A stretch of DNA of 7,481 bases. Source: Candidatus Bathyarchaeota archaeon (GTDB lineage: Archaea; Thermoproteota; Bathyarchaeia; TCS64). The notes under the pieces were generated by a model. The model saw only the letters and a list, made by a program, of their open reading frames with translations. It did no database searches and was not told the DNA's origin. The position numbers were made by a program, and so were the translations under genes. How positions within the stretch are numbered: position 1 is the stretch's first letter; each line of letters begins with the position of its first letter. The stretch covers positions 1 to 7,481 of the forward strand of contig JAUWLH010000070.1 of the NCBI GenBank assembly GCA_030613835.1, given 5' to 3'. This document shows, in pieces, positions 1-6,291 of this stretch.

Positions 1-1
1 G

Positions 2-733
2 CAAGACCCAGTTGCAGATGCATTGAAGAACATCCCAGGAGACCATATCAATCAGGTAGGCGTCGTTGTCTTCGATCTTAAAGGCGTCGTAGCAGTAGAG
101 TTATTCGATCACCCTGATTCCTGGCACGCATTCAGTAAAAGCATCATCAGAAGCTACAGCGAAATACTGACAGAAGAAGCCGGAGACCTAATAGAGGTCA
201 AAACAGACAGAGCGGAACAGGTCTTCAAGCGTTTTATCGAGAAACGGAAACAGATGGACAAGGTCCTCGTTACAGAAAACAAAGTGTCTAGAATATGGAC
301 ACTGAACGATGAGTCCACAGAAGGGGAGTTAACTGAACTCAAAGGATCCGAGATACACCTTCAGTTGCACCGTCGAGAAACCACATCCAGAAGCGAACCT
401 ATGTATGGTTCCCCAAATCGAGCACCAACTAGACCCACCGGTATCCTAGAAGAGATAGAACATACGCGATCGAGAGAAGGAAATGTACAAGAATACATAC
501 AACGTCGAGGTGGCTACCAGATTCTAGATACACTAAACCAGGCATCCAGCAGATTCACAGAACTACTCGAAAACGTCAACGTCTCCCGAGGGACCCTAGC
601 AACAAGGATCAAAGAAGCCGAAAAAATCGGGCTCATAGAAAAAGGCATCCGAAAAACCAACGGCACACCAGCTTACATTATCACTGACAAGGGTAAAGAA
701 GCAAAAGAAAATGCAGAAGACAAAGCCAAGTAA
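2..733 (+). CDS. ARPP-1-like (DUF6569-like) domain fused to C-terminal winged-helix DNA-binding domain, 5' truncated
   Basis: The frame is open to the left edge (first full codon at 2), so the gene starts outside the window; the TTG at 23 is probably internal. 243 residues are visible. Residues ~1-125 (QVGVVVF, then VELFDHPDSW, then IIRSYSEIL, ending in a strand-rich IHLQLHRRE) resemble the ARPP-1 family, whose members carry a 'Q-V-G-hydrophobic ... F-D-S-P ... L-R-S-Y' pattern; this family is known from gene neighbourhoods of ADP-ribosylglycohydrolases and related enzymes, but has no assigned activity. Residues ~126-165 are a polar linker rich in Arg, Thr and Pro. Residues ~168-235 form a winged helix: helix-rich start, recognition helix around SRGTLATRIKEAEKIGL, then IEKG....TPAYIITDKGKEA as the wing. 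It may be a ligand- or modification-sensing regulator (inference). Arginine is mostly AGA/CGA, unlike the genes after 1545. Confidence is high for the gene and winged helix, moderate for the N-terminal family. Confidence 0.75.
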   Translation, partial: QDPVADALKNIPGDHINQVGVVVFDLKGVVAVELFDHPDSWHAFSKSIIRSYSEILTEEAGDLIEVKTDRAEQVFKRFIEKRKQMDKVLVTENKVSRIWTLNDESTEGELTELKGSEIHLQLHRRETTSRSEPMYGSPNRAPTRPTGILEEIEHTRSREGNVQEYIQRRGGYQILDTLNQASSRFTELLENVNVSRGTLATRIKEAEKIGLIEKGIRKTNGTPAYIITDKGKEAKENAEDKAK

Positions 734-747
734 CTCATTGCGTCCGT

Positions 748-789
748 GGGAATTCATTACACTCAGTTTAAGTTCATTCCCGAATTTTT
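748..789 (+). terminator. Possible terminator after the winged-helix gene
   Basis: A GGGAAT/ATTCCC inverted repeat (748-753 and 776-781, 22-base loop) is followed by T5 at 785-789. The stem is short and the loop long, so the T-run, which suffices in many archaea, is the better evidence. Confidence 0.3.
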
Positions 790-964
790 CTGAGACGCGC
801 CCCATGAGATTGCTTCAAGTCGTTCATGGAGATAACAGTGTGTATCTATCTCGTATCCTTTTGGAGACGACCTCCTAACAGCTCTCCAGTGTGTGCCCTT
901 ACACAATCAGCACTAGAAAGAGCTTTTTATTCAATCTATAAAACTGTGTTTTTCGGTTTGACCT
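790..964. other. Spacer with no recognisable gene
   Basis: No reading frame here has a convincing start, ribosome site or protein-like composition on either strand. A short hairpin, TGTGT/ACACA (890-894 and 901-905, 6-base loop), lies within it and may be chance. A T5 run at 924-928 and another at 950-954 could terminate + strand transcripts. Confidence 0.4.
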
Positions 965-1084
965 CTATTCCTCGTAGATGTTCCAAGACCCGCAGACTGG
1001 ACAGATCATTTCTTCATCCTCCGATTCCCACGTGATAAAGCAATCATCACAAGAATAACTGTGAGTATTTTTCTCTTCAGACAT
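965..1084 (-). CDS. Small zinc-ribbon protein (39 aa)
   Basis: The - strand frame from ATG at 1084 to TAG at 965-967 encodes 39 residues with two CxxC knuckles: C12-D-D-C15 and C28-P-V-C31-G. Twelve residues separate the knuckles, and a rubredoxin-like W-N-I-Y tail follows. This is a classic four-cysteine zinc ribbon, seen in many tiny archaeal proteins that bind nucleic acid or protein partners. The remainder is strongly acidic (EEK at the start; ESEDEE before the second knuckle), which argues against simple non-specific DNA binding. GGAG lies about 8 bases upstream of the ATG, and an in-frame TGA further upstream excludes a much longer form. It lies downstream of the tRNA-Arg gene on the same strand and could be read with it or from its own A/T box near 1145-1153. 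The specific role is unknown. Regular spacing of all four cysteines makes a real gene likely despite its size. Confidence 0.72.
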   Translation of the reverse strand: MSEEKNTHSYSCDDCFITWESEDEEMICPVCGSWNIYEE

Positions 1085-1144
1085 ACTTTCTTCTCCGCAC
1101 GCTCGCCTTAGTCAAGATCTCCATGTAAATGAGTACTATTACTA

Positions 1145-1153
1145 AGATATTTA
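1145..1153 (-). promoter_or_regulatory. Candidate TATA box for the zinc-ribbon gene
   Basis: On the - strand this reads TAAATATCT. Transcription would begin about 26 bases further on, near 1123, giving a leader of about 40 bases that includes the GGAG ribosome site. The match is imperfect, and co-transcription from the tRNA promoter is an alternative. Confidence 0.3.
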
Positions 1154-1161
1154 CTGGTGTT

Positions 1162-1176
1162 CAATTATGTCAATTG
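1162..1176. repeat. 15-base inverted repeat, possible operator
   Basis: CAATT and AATTG flank a 5-base spacer with perfect symmetry. The element sits just upstream of the candidate TATA box of the zinc-ribbon gene and between that gene and the tRNA, where a regulator could bind. A 5-base half-site in AT-rich DNA can also arise by chance. Confidence 0.25.
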
Positions 1177-1236
1177 GATCGAATATTATTAGGGGCTTAG
1201 TTTACTGAAAGAGTGCGCGTCGCCCAGTTGAATAGG

Positions 1237-1311
1237 CGGGCTCGGAGGGATTCGAACCCTCGATCTCAGGTTCCGCAAACCCGAATCATATCCTGGCTAG
1301 ACTACGAGCCC
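1237..1311 (-). tRNA. tRNA-Arg (anticodon GCG)
   Basis: Read on the - strand, the molecule folds fully. The acceptor stem GGGCTCG/CGAGCCC is perfect over 7 pairs. The D arm (GTCT, AGCCAGGATA loop, TGAT) contains the conserved A14 and GG. The anticodon stem CGGGT/ACCTG (one G-T pair) encloses the 7-base loop TTGCGGA, the variable region is 5 bases, and the T arm is GAGGG-TTCGAAT-CCCTC. Anticodon GCG (plus-strand 1274-1276) reads CGC and CGU, giving arginine. The discriminator base is G and CCA is not encoded, as is common in archaea. No intron is needed. A good TATA-like box lies upstream. The GCG isodecoder follows from the 7-base loop; a 9-base loop in another register fits the fold less well. 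Confidence 0.93.
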
Positions 1312-1331
1312 TGCCACCAATATCAGTATCC

Positions 1332-1341
1332 AATAAATAAA
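1332..1341 (-). promoter_or_regulatory. TATA box for tRNA-Arg
   Basis: The - strand reads TTTATTTATT, centred about 25 bases upstream of the tRNA 5' end, the spacing expected for an archaeal TBP site driving a tRNA gene transcribed with almost no leader. Confidence 0.6.
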
Positions 1342-1505
1342 CCTAATCCAAACAATATGCGCGGAAAACAGATTCAACGGGTCATTTTATTTTGGAAAAC
1401 GCAGCAGTCATCCAATAAACTACGTTATTCGCATCAATGTTATGCGGAAACCACGTAAAAACCCCTTCAACGCTATGGAAACCGCATGTAGACTACGATT
1501 AGGGT
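1342..1505. other. Spacer between tRNA and amidohydrolase with short repeats
   Basis: No gene is supported here. It contains a CGCAT/ATGCG hairpin (1430-1434 and 1442-1446, 7-base loop) and two GGAAACC copies near 1446 and 1476. It also has a 10-base exact match, TAGACTACGA at 1489-1498, to the 5' part of the nearby tRNA gene (1298-1307). The match could be a relic of tRNA-associated rearrangement or chance. Confidence 0.35.
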
Positions 1506-1508
1506 ATG

Positions 1509-1516
1509 TTTAAATA
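1509..1516 (+). promoter_or_regulatory. TATA box for the amidohydrolase gene
   Basis: TTTAAATA is centred about 32 bases before the ATG at 1545, placing transcription start near 1538-1540 and giving a leader of only a few bases. This rules out the ATG at 1506, which overlaps the box. The surrounding 11 bases recur in the MFS promoter (6260-6270, - strand). Confidence 0.65.
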
Positions 1517-1544
1517 CGTGTCATGCACCACAGAGTTATCTAAA

Positions 1545-3122
1545 ATGAGCTTGGATATTTGCCCACGGGTTTTGGTGGGTGGCACCCTTATCGATGGAAC
1601 AGGTGCCCCACCGATAAATGACAGCATCGTATTAATCAACGACGAGTATATTGTGGCAGTGGGAAAGCGCGATGAGATCCCGATCCCAGAAGGATTCGAG
1701 GTCTACGATATAACCGGTAAGACGATAATGCCGGGCCTAATCGACAGTCACTGCCACTTCCTCGGGATGGGAGTAGCCATGAAGACCATGGTCCTCCTAA
1801 ACGACACCGAGAACATACCTGAGGCCATTCTGCGTGTCAAGAAGCGCGTTGACGCGACCAAGCCAGGCGAGTGGATAGTAGGGCGTGGCTGGGACGAGTC
1901 CAAGTGGTCCGAGAACCGTTACCTCAACAGGTACGACCTGGACGCGATCTCACCTGATAACCCTGTTATGCTTAGCAGGGTATGCGGACACCTAGTTGTC
2001 CTTAACTCATTGGCCCTGGAGATGGCCAACATCACCAAGGACACCCAGGACGACCAAGGAGGGCACGTGGATAAGGACGAGAGCGGCGAGAACACCGGTA
2101 TCCTGAGGGACTGCAGGTATCTGGTAATGGACGTTATACCAACGACATCCATGGAGACGATGATTGATGCACTTGGCATCGCCAGCGAACGTGCCCTGAG
2201 CCTGGGATGCACTGGGATCCACGATGCGGGACTAGGGGCAGATGAGATAAAATCCTACCAGCATGCCCTTTCAGATGGGAACCTCAAGGTCCGATCATAT
2301 CTATTCCAACGTGATGATGTCGTTAATGGCTCCATTGCGATGGGTCTTGAGACGGGTTTTGGAAATAACATGATTAGGATAGGTCCATCAAAATTGATGA
2401 TGGATGGCAGCCTCGGGGCGAGGACTGCTGCTTTGTTCGAGCCCTATGAGGATGAACCTGATACATCTGGCCTGGTTTTAGAGGAGCCAGATGTCCTGTT
2501 ATCCAAGGTAATGAAGGCTCATAACAACAATATCCAGATAGCAATTCACGCCATTGGCGATCTGGCCATCGAGCACTCACTGGACGCCATACAGGAAGCT
2601 CTTCGGAGGAACCCAAGGAAGGATCACAGGCACAGGATCGAGCATTGTGAGATTACCAGCGCCCAGCAGATCGAGCGCATCAGGGACCTTGGGGTAATCC
2701 CGGACATGCAGCCAAACTTCATCGGCGAGTGGAGTGGACCCGGCAGCATGTACAGGCAGAGGCTTGGCGAGAAAAGGGACAGGATGAGCAACCAGTACAG
2801 GGCCATGCTTGATGAGGGAATCAGGGTCGCCTTCGGTAGCGATGGGATGCCATTTAACCCGATCTACGGAATTTGGAGCGCCGTGAACCACCCGATCAGG
2901 CAAAACAGGATAACTCTAGAGGAAGCTATCATGTGTTACACGCTAAACGCGGCCTACTCAGGGTTCTGGGAAGAGGTGACTGGAAGCCTTGAACCTGGCA
3001 AGCTCGCAGATGTGGCGGTCTTCAACAGTGACCTGACTGAGATTCCGTCGGGGGAGATCCGAGACGCAGAGTGTTTCATGACATTGGTTAACGGTAAGAT
3101 CCTTTACCACGCTGAACACTAG
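1545..3122 (+). CDS. YtcJ-type metal-dependent amidohydrolase (amidohydrolase family 3)
   Basis: A 525-residue cytoplasmic hydrolase of the amidohydrolase superfamily, with no signal peptide. The N-terminal beta-sandwich opens with VGGTLIDGTG. Residues 63-71 (PGLIDSHCH) carry the HxH metal pair H69 and H71. W-I-V-G-R-G-W-D-E, typical of family 3, follows. D287-G-S-L-G-A-R-T-A is the family signature, and further metal or catalytic residues are H335 (IAIHAIGD), H367 (RIEHCE) and D433 (FGSDGMPF). The C-terminal G-S-L-E-P-G-K-L-A-D stretch closes the sandwich. Family members (YtcJ, N-substituted formamide deformylase) cleave C-N bonds in formamides, hydantoin-like rings or amides; the substrate here cannot be read from sequence. 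The start at 1545 (MSLDIC) is chosen over 1506 because a TATA box at 1509-1516 would lie inside the longer form. Length fits the family (about 520-550). The downstream unit includes a carboxylate-type transporter, suggesting uptake and processing of a small organic compound (inference). Confidence 0.9.
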   Translation: MSLDICPRVLVGGTLIDGTGAPPINDSIVLINDEYIVAVGKRDEIPIPEGFEVYDITGKTIMPGLIDSHCHFLGMGVAMKTMVLLNDTENIPEAILRVKKRVDATKPGEWIVGRGWDESKWSENRYLNRYDLDAISPDNPVMLSRVCGHLVVLNSLALEMANITKDTQDDQGGHVDKDESGENTGILRDCRYLVMDVIPTTSMETMIDALGIASERALSLGCTGIHDAGLGADEIKSYQHALSDGNLKVRSYLFQRDDVVNGSIAMGLETGFGNNMIRIGPSKLMMDGSLGARTAALFEPYEDEPDTSGLVLEEPDVLLSKVMKAHNNNIQIAIHAIGDLAIEHSLDAIQEALRRNPRKDHRHRIEHCEITSAQQIERIRDLGVIPDMQPNFIGEWSGPGSMYRQRLGEKRDRMSNQYRAMLDEGIRVAFGSDGMPFNPIYGIWSAVNHPIRQNRITLEEAIMCYTLNAAYSGFWEEVTGSLEPGKLADVAVFNSDLTEIPSGEIRDAECFMTLVNGKILYHAEH

Positions 3123-3144
3123 GAAATCCGCTCCATTCCTTTTT
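3121..3144 (+). terminator. Terminator after amidohydrolase
   Basis: An AGGAA/TTCCT inverted repeat (3121-3125 and 3136-3140) merges into T5 at 3140-3144, directly behind the stop codon. The short stem and T-run fit archaeal T-tract termination. Confidence 0.4.
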
Positions 3145-3201
3145 CGATTTCTGTCAACTTCGTGCAAAATTCCACTGAAGATAGGTAGATTGGAGAGTTG
3201 G

Positions 3202-3207
3202 TATATA
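3202..3207 (+). promoter_or_regulatory. Candidate TATA box for the 93-aa protein/transporter unit
   Basis: TATATA here would set transcription start near 3231 and a leader of about 39 bases before the TTG start at 3270. The leader contains the AGGGG ribosome site at 3259-3263. It lies behind a terminator-like site, supporting separate transcription from the amidohydrolase. Confidence 0.4.
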
Positions 3208-3269
3208 GTATCGAAATGGTTATTATTCTGCACAGGTTTTACCATCCGAATTCAGATTAGGGGATTGAA

Positions 3270-3551
3270 TTGGCAAAACAAGTGACGGTGGAGATGATCG
3301 TTAGGGGCGACATCCTTGACAATAACGTACTGAGAAAATTCGCTATAAAGCTCAAAAAGCAGAGTTTCACCATTGATTTCACATCAAGCGTGGCGGTGCC
3401 TCCGTTCCTGGTGGCATCGGAGAAAAAGTACCCGAGCTTGGCCGTATTATACGCGACACTTGACCTTGAGAACATATTCACAACGAGAAAGCTTCTGGTG
3501 GAGCTAGCCGAGGAAGAGGACTTGGAGATAATCTCGTTCAAGCAGTTGTGA
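3270..3551 (+). CDS. Uncharacterised 93-aa protein, predicted ferredoxin-like fold, coupled to transporter
   Basis: TTG start preceded by AGGGG six bases upstream. I recognise no named family. The pattern suggests beta-alpha-beta-beta-alpha-beta, a ferredoxin-like sandwich: strand VTVEMIV (5-11), helix VLRKFAIKLKK (20-30), strand FTIDFT (33-38), strand LAVLYATLD (58-66), helix RKLLVELAEEE (73-83), strand LEIISF (85-90). There are no cysteines, catalytic motif, signal peptide or membrane segment. Similar small cytoplasmic folds include ACT-like and PII-like sensors, but no sequence motif ties this one to either. Its stop codon overlaps the GTG of the SLC13 transporter by 4 bases, so the two are probably translated together. 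That placement supports a role as a soluble regulator or accessory of the transporter (inference). Confidence is high that it is a gene, low for function. Confidence 0.72.
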   Translation: MAKQVTVEMIVRGDILDNNVLRKFAIKLKKQSFTIDFTSSVAVPPFLVASEKKYPSLAVLYATLDLENIFTTRKLLVELAEEEDLEIISFKQL

Positions 3552-4942
3552 TACCTTCGATGAACAAGAAACGCGTAATCGTGTTGGCAATCATTACATT
3601 GCTGTCAATCCTTGCATATACACAGACATCCAGTTTCCTTGAACCCAACCAGCGCTCTGCGCTTGTCGTGTTAATAGTTGCCTCGGGGCTTTGGACTTCT
3701 GAGGCTGTTCCCTTGGCTGCCACAGCTATCCTTATTCCGTTGATGCAGTCGGTGATGGGCATCCAGAGCTTCAGCTCAGCCCTCACCCCGTTCTTCAGCA
3801 CAACAGTCATGCTCCTCCTGGGAGGCTTCATGCTGGCAGTTGCGGTCGAGAAATATGACCTGGACGAGTACTTTGCCTTCCTGATACTGTCACGAGTCGA
3901 TACCGGCGCCAAGACCGTTGTCCTTGCAGTCATGTTTGCGACGGGCTTCCTCAGCATGTGGATCAGCAACTCGGCCTCAACCGCCCTGCTCATTGCCATG
4001 GCCTTGAAGATCACCGATCAGATCAAGGATGAGAAGGGAAACTTTAGCAAGATTATGGTTCTCGCCATCGCTTACAGCGCCACGGCGGGCGGACTCAGCA
4101 CCCTAGTGGGCACAACCACATGCGCCATGGCTGCAGCGAGCCTCAAAACCATGATCGGCTACGATATCAGCTTCCTTGGCTGGATGGTCTTTGGGATGCC
4201 CATCGCCTTCATCCAAATTCTAGTCATATGGGTCGTGCTGTTCATGATATTCCCCACAGATGTAACAGAGATCCCGCCCATCGAGAAGCCCAACGGGGGG
4301 CTCTCAAGAAACCAGAAGATGACCCTGGGGGTATTCATCTTCGCTGTATTTGCCTGGATTACCAACAGGTTGCCTGGTCCAATCGCCAACGCGATAGGCT
4401 GGGCTGGTCACGGTTACAGCTCAAGCGTGGTCGCTGCCACTATTTTGGTGTTGCTCTACTTCACTGACCTCATCGAGGAGCAGGACATCAAGAACGGCAA
4501 GTGGTCTACCCTTCTACTCATAGGGGGTGGATTGAGCCTGGGCGCGGCCCTCGAGGTCACAGGTCTGGTTGATGTAATCAGCGACGTGCTCATGAACCTA
4601 ACTGCGGGAGGATCTCCTTTGGTAGCGATCACAATCGTCGTGGTCGCAGGTCTGGGTATCAGTATCATCGCAAGCAACACAGCGAGCGCAGGTATCTTCC
4701 TACCAATTGCCATCGGTCTCGGCCAGAGGATAGGTTTCAGTCCCGTCATCCTGGCTGTCGCGGTCGGTATCAGTACAAGCCTTGACTTCATGTTACCGGT
4801 TGGGACCCCACCGAATGCGATAGCCTACAGCACGGGCAGGGTCACCATGGTCGAGATGATGAAGGCGGGTGTGCTCCTTGACTTGGTCGGTGCGATAGTC
4901 ACGATAGCATTTGCATACCTGTTATGGCCCATGCTGATTTAG
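3548..4942 (+). CDS. SLC13/DASS-family anion (dicarboxylate-type) transporter
   Basis: A 464-residue integral membrane protein of the divalent-anion:sodium symporter family, of normal length (VcINDY-like, about 460). Two inverted repeats each carry the substrate-binding tip: the first is WISNSAS with S140-N141-S142, the second IASNTAS with S376-N377-T378. Both sit at almost the same residue positions as the SNT motifs of VcINDY. The family signature PVGTPPNAIAY (from P417) is intact. Hydrophobic segments run throughout, with a soluble loop at about 235-260 (FPTDVTEIPPIEKP..). The first motif has Ser for Thr, a mild change. Family members import succinate, malate, citrate or related anions with sodium, or exchange them; the substrate is not decidable here. 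The GTG at 3548 overlaps the upstream stop; the ATG at 3560 (MNKKRV) gives a tidier N-terminus and is an equally possible start. Two T6 runs follow the stop. Confidence 0.9.
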   Translation: MIPSMNKKRVIVLAIITLLSILAYTQTSSFLEPNQRSALVVLIVASGLWTSEAVPLAATAILIPLMQSVMGIQSFSSALTPFFSTTVMLLLGGFMLAVAVEKYDLDEYFAFLILSRVDTGAKTVVLAVMFATGFLSMWISNSASTALLIAMALKITDQIKDEKGNFSKIMVLAIAYSATAGGLSTLVGTTTCAMAAASLKTMIGYDISFLGWMVFGMPIAFIQILVIWVVLFMIFPTDVTEIPPIEKPNGGLSRNQKMTLGVFIFAVFAWITNRLPGPIANAIGWAGHGYSSSVVAATILVLLYFTDLIEEQDIKNGKWSTLLLIGGGLSLGAALEVTGLVDVISDVLMNLTAGGSPLVAITIVVVAGLGISIIASNTASAGIFLPIAIGLGQRIGFSPVILAVAVGISTSLDFMLPVGTPPNAIAYSTGRVTMVEMMKAGVLLDLVGAIVTIAFAYLLWPMLI

Positions 4943-4947
4943 ACCCC

Positions 4948-4972
4948 TTTTTTCTTCTATATCCCATTTTTT
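4948..4972 (+). terminator. Double T-tract terminator
   Basis: T6 at 4948-4953 and T6 at 4967-4972, each behind a run of C residues, follow the transporter stop and separate it from the convergent MFS gene. Archaeal RNA polymerase stops at such tracts without a hairpin; duplication should make the stop robust. Confidence 0.6.
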
Positions 4973-5035
4973 CGTCAAGCTTAGAACATTGTAAAATTGG
5001 TAACGCTCCCAAGATACAGGGAGAGAAAATGGTGA

Positions 5036-6220
5036 CTAATCTACTTTTACTCCGAACTGGAGAACCGCGACTGCGAGGAAGTAAACCCCAATACAGGCCA
5101 TGAACACGTTATACACCCCGAATGTGTCAGCGATGAATGCAGCTATCATCGGCGCTATAGCCCCCATGACGCTTCCAGGCAGGAAGTAGAGAGCAAAGCC
5201 CAGTCCCCGTTGACCGCTGGGTGATAGCTTGGCCATGATGGCCGAGTTAGACGCCATACCCATGAAAAAGAACAACCCATAGCCTATGTAGAACACGATG
5301 AACGTGGCATTCCATGGCAGAAGGTAAGCGAGCGCATAGCATATGTAGGCGGCGATGAGGGTCCAGACAGTCCATTTCTTTTCGCCGTACCTTGCCGCCA
5401 GTATGCCTCCAACTGGTGCGGCCACGAGGCCCATCATTGTATTGGACGCCGTGATGATTCCCCTGAACGCGAGGTCCCAGCCTTTGGAGTCAGCAAGCCA
5501 CACATTCATGAACGCGCTGTTCATGCTCATTCCCATGCTCCTAACGGCCACGAAGGCCAAGAACATGAGCATTCCCTTTGTAAGGAGTTTAGTGGTCTGT
5601 CCCTTGTTTTCCTCTTTGGACTTTGTGCTGATATCCTCGCTGGGTATGTATTTGATGAACTGGACGGCGACAGAGCCCAGTATCAGTGGGGCAACCCAGA
5701 AAAGGTATACCTGTCTCCAGTTGAAGGCGAGGGAACCGATAAGCAGGGTCAGGCTCACTGGGCCGAGGGTCATTCCCAGGGTTCCACCTGCCCCGTGGAT
5801 TCCTAGTGCCTTGGGCCTGTCCTTCGGCTTGAACAGGAATGTTGTGAAGCTGTATGAGGCCGGGTGGTAGATGGTCGTGTTGACGATGAGGAGGCTTAAT
5901 CCCAGAATCAGCGTGAACGGGCTTGTCGCTGAAAAAGCAAGCACAGCACCTGTAATCGCCACCGCGATGCTGATGAGAATCATCTTCTTTGCCCCAATCC
6001 TGTCTGCTAATAGGCCGATCGGGATGCTGAGCAGGGCCGAGCATAGGCTTGGGATGCTGGCTATGAGTCCTAGGTCCTGGTTTGTCAACCCGAACTCGGT
6101 GATGAACTCTGGGTAAAGAGTGGGTGCGATCCCGGCGAATACATGAGTAAGGGTGTGTGTGAACGCCATAACGATAAGTCCGTAGCTGAGCCAACCCCAG
6201 CGCCCGTTTTCCTGTGTCAT
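5036..6220 (-). CDS. Major facilitator superfamily (MFS) transporter
   Basis: A 394-residue membrane protein with 12 predicted helices in two halves. MFS motif A lies between helices 2 and 3 at 69-79 (GLLADRIGAKK); its counterpart in the second half is GGILAARYGEKK. The cytoplasmic loop between helices 6 and 7 is charged (IPSEDISTKSKEENKG). Helix 1 contains FTHTLTHVF, with histidines placed as in Fsr-like (fosmidomycin-resistance-type) and related carriers, so a drug or small organic solute exporter/importer is possible, but the substrate is not evident. The ATG at 6220 follows AGGCGG by 8 bases (plus-strand 6229-6234), with a TATA box at 6262-6269. It is convergent with the SLC13 gene and divergent from the HD hydrolase. 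The promoter core is shared with that of the amidohydrolase. Fold assignment is secure; subfamily is tentative. Confidence 0.88.
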   Translation of the reverse strand: MTQENGRWGWLSYGLIVMAFTHTLTHVFAGIAPTLYPEFITEFGLTNQDLGLIASIPSLCSALLSIPIGLLADRIGAKKMILISIAVAITGAVLAFSATSPFTLILGLSLLIVNTTIYHPASYSFTTFLFKPKDRPKALGIHGAGGTLGMTLGPVSLTLLIGSLAFNWRQVYLFWVAPLILGSVAVQFIKYIPSEDISTKSKEENKGQTTKLLTKGMLMFLAFVAVRSMGMSMNSAFMNVWLADSKGWDLAFRGIITASNTMMGLVAAPVGGILAARYGEKKWTVWTLIAAYICYALAYLLPWNATFIVFYIGYGLFFFMGMASNSAIMAKLSPSGQRGLGFALYFLPGSVMGAIAPMIAAFIADTFGVYNVFMACIGVYFLAVAVLQFGVKVD

Positions 6221-6261
6221 TTATTATTCCGCCTAAAGATACAAGTATGCCATGTTCACCG

Positions 6262-6269
6262 TATTTAAA
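6262..6269 (-). promoter_or_regulatory. TATA box for the MFS gene
   Basis: The - strand reads TTTAAATA, preceded by a purine-rich AAAGCGGAG that could serve as the TFB element. Start would be near 6239, giving a leader of about 19 bases containing AGGCGG. The 11-base core (6260-6270) is identical to that before the amidohydrolase. Confidence 0.55.
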
Positions 6270-6283
6270 CTCCGCTTTACGAA

Positions 6284-6291
6284 ATCTTATA
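6284..6291 (+). promoter_or_regulatory. TATA box for the HD hydrolase unit
   Basis: ATCTTATA, preceded by CGAA (TFB-type purine/A sequence), is centred about 28 bases before the ATG at 6316. This predicts a leaderless transcript. It lies about 20 bases from the opposite-facing MFS TATA box. Confidence 0.5.

Noticed and set aside
826..1035. 69-codon + strand reading frame
   Set aside because: It overlaps the zinc-ribbon gene in antisense, has no ribosome site, and its translation shows no domain or natural composition.
1213..1458. 81-codon + strand reading frame
   Set aside because: It runs antisense through the tRNA-Arg gene and its promoter; the tRNA fold is complete, so the frame is incidental.
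3538..4014. 158-codon - strand reading frame opposite the SLC13 gene
   Set aside because: Antisense shadow of a clear membrane protein gene; no recognisable domain or start signal.
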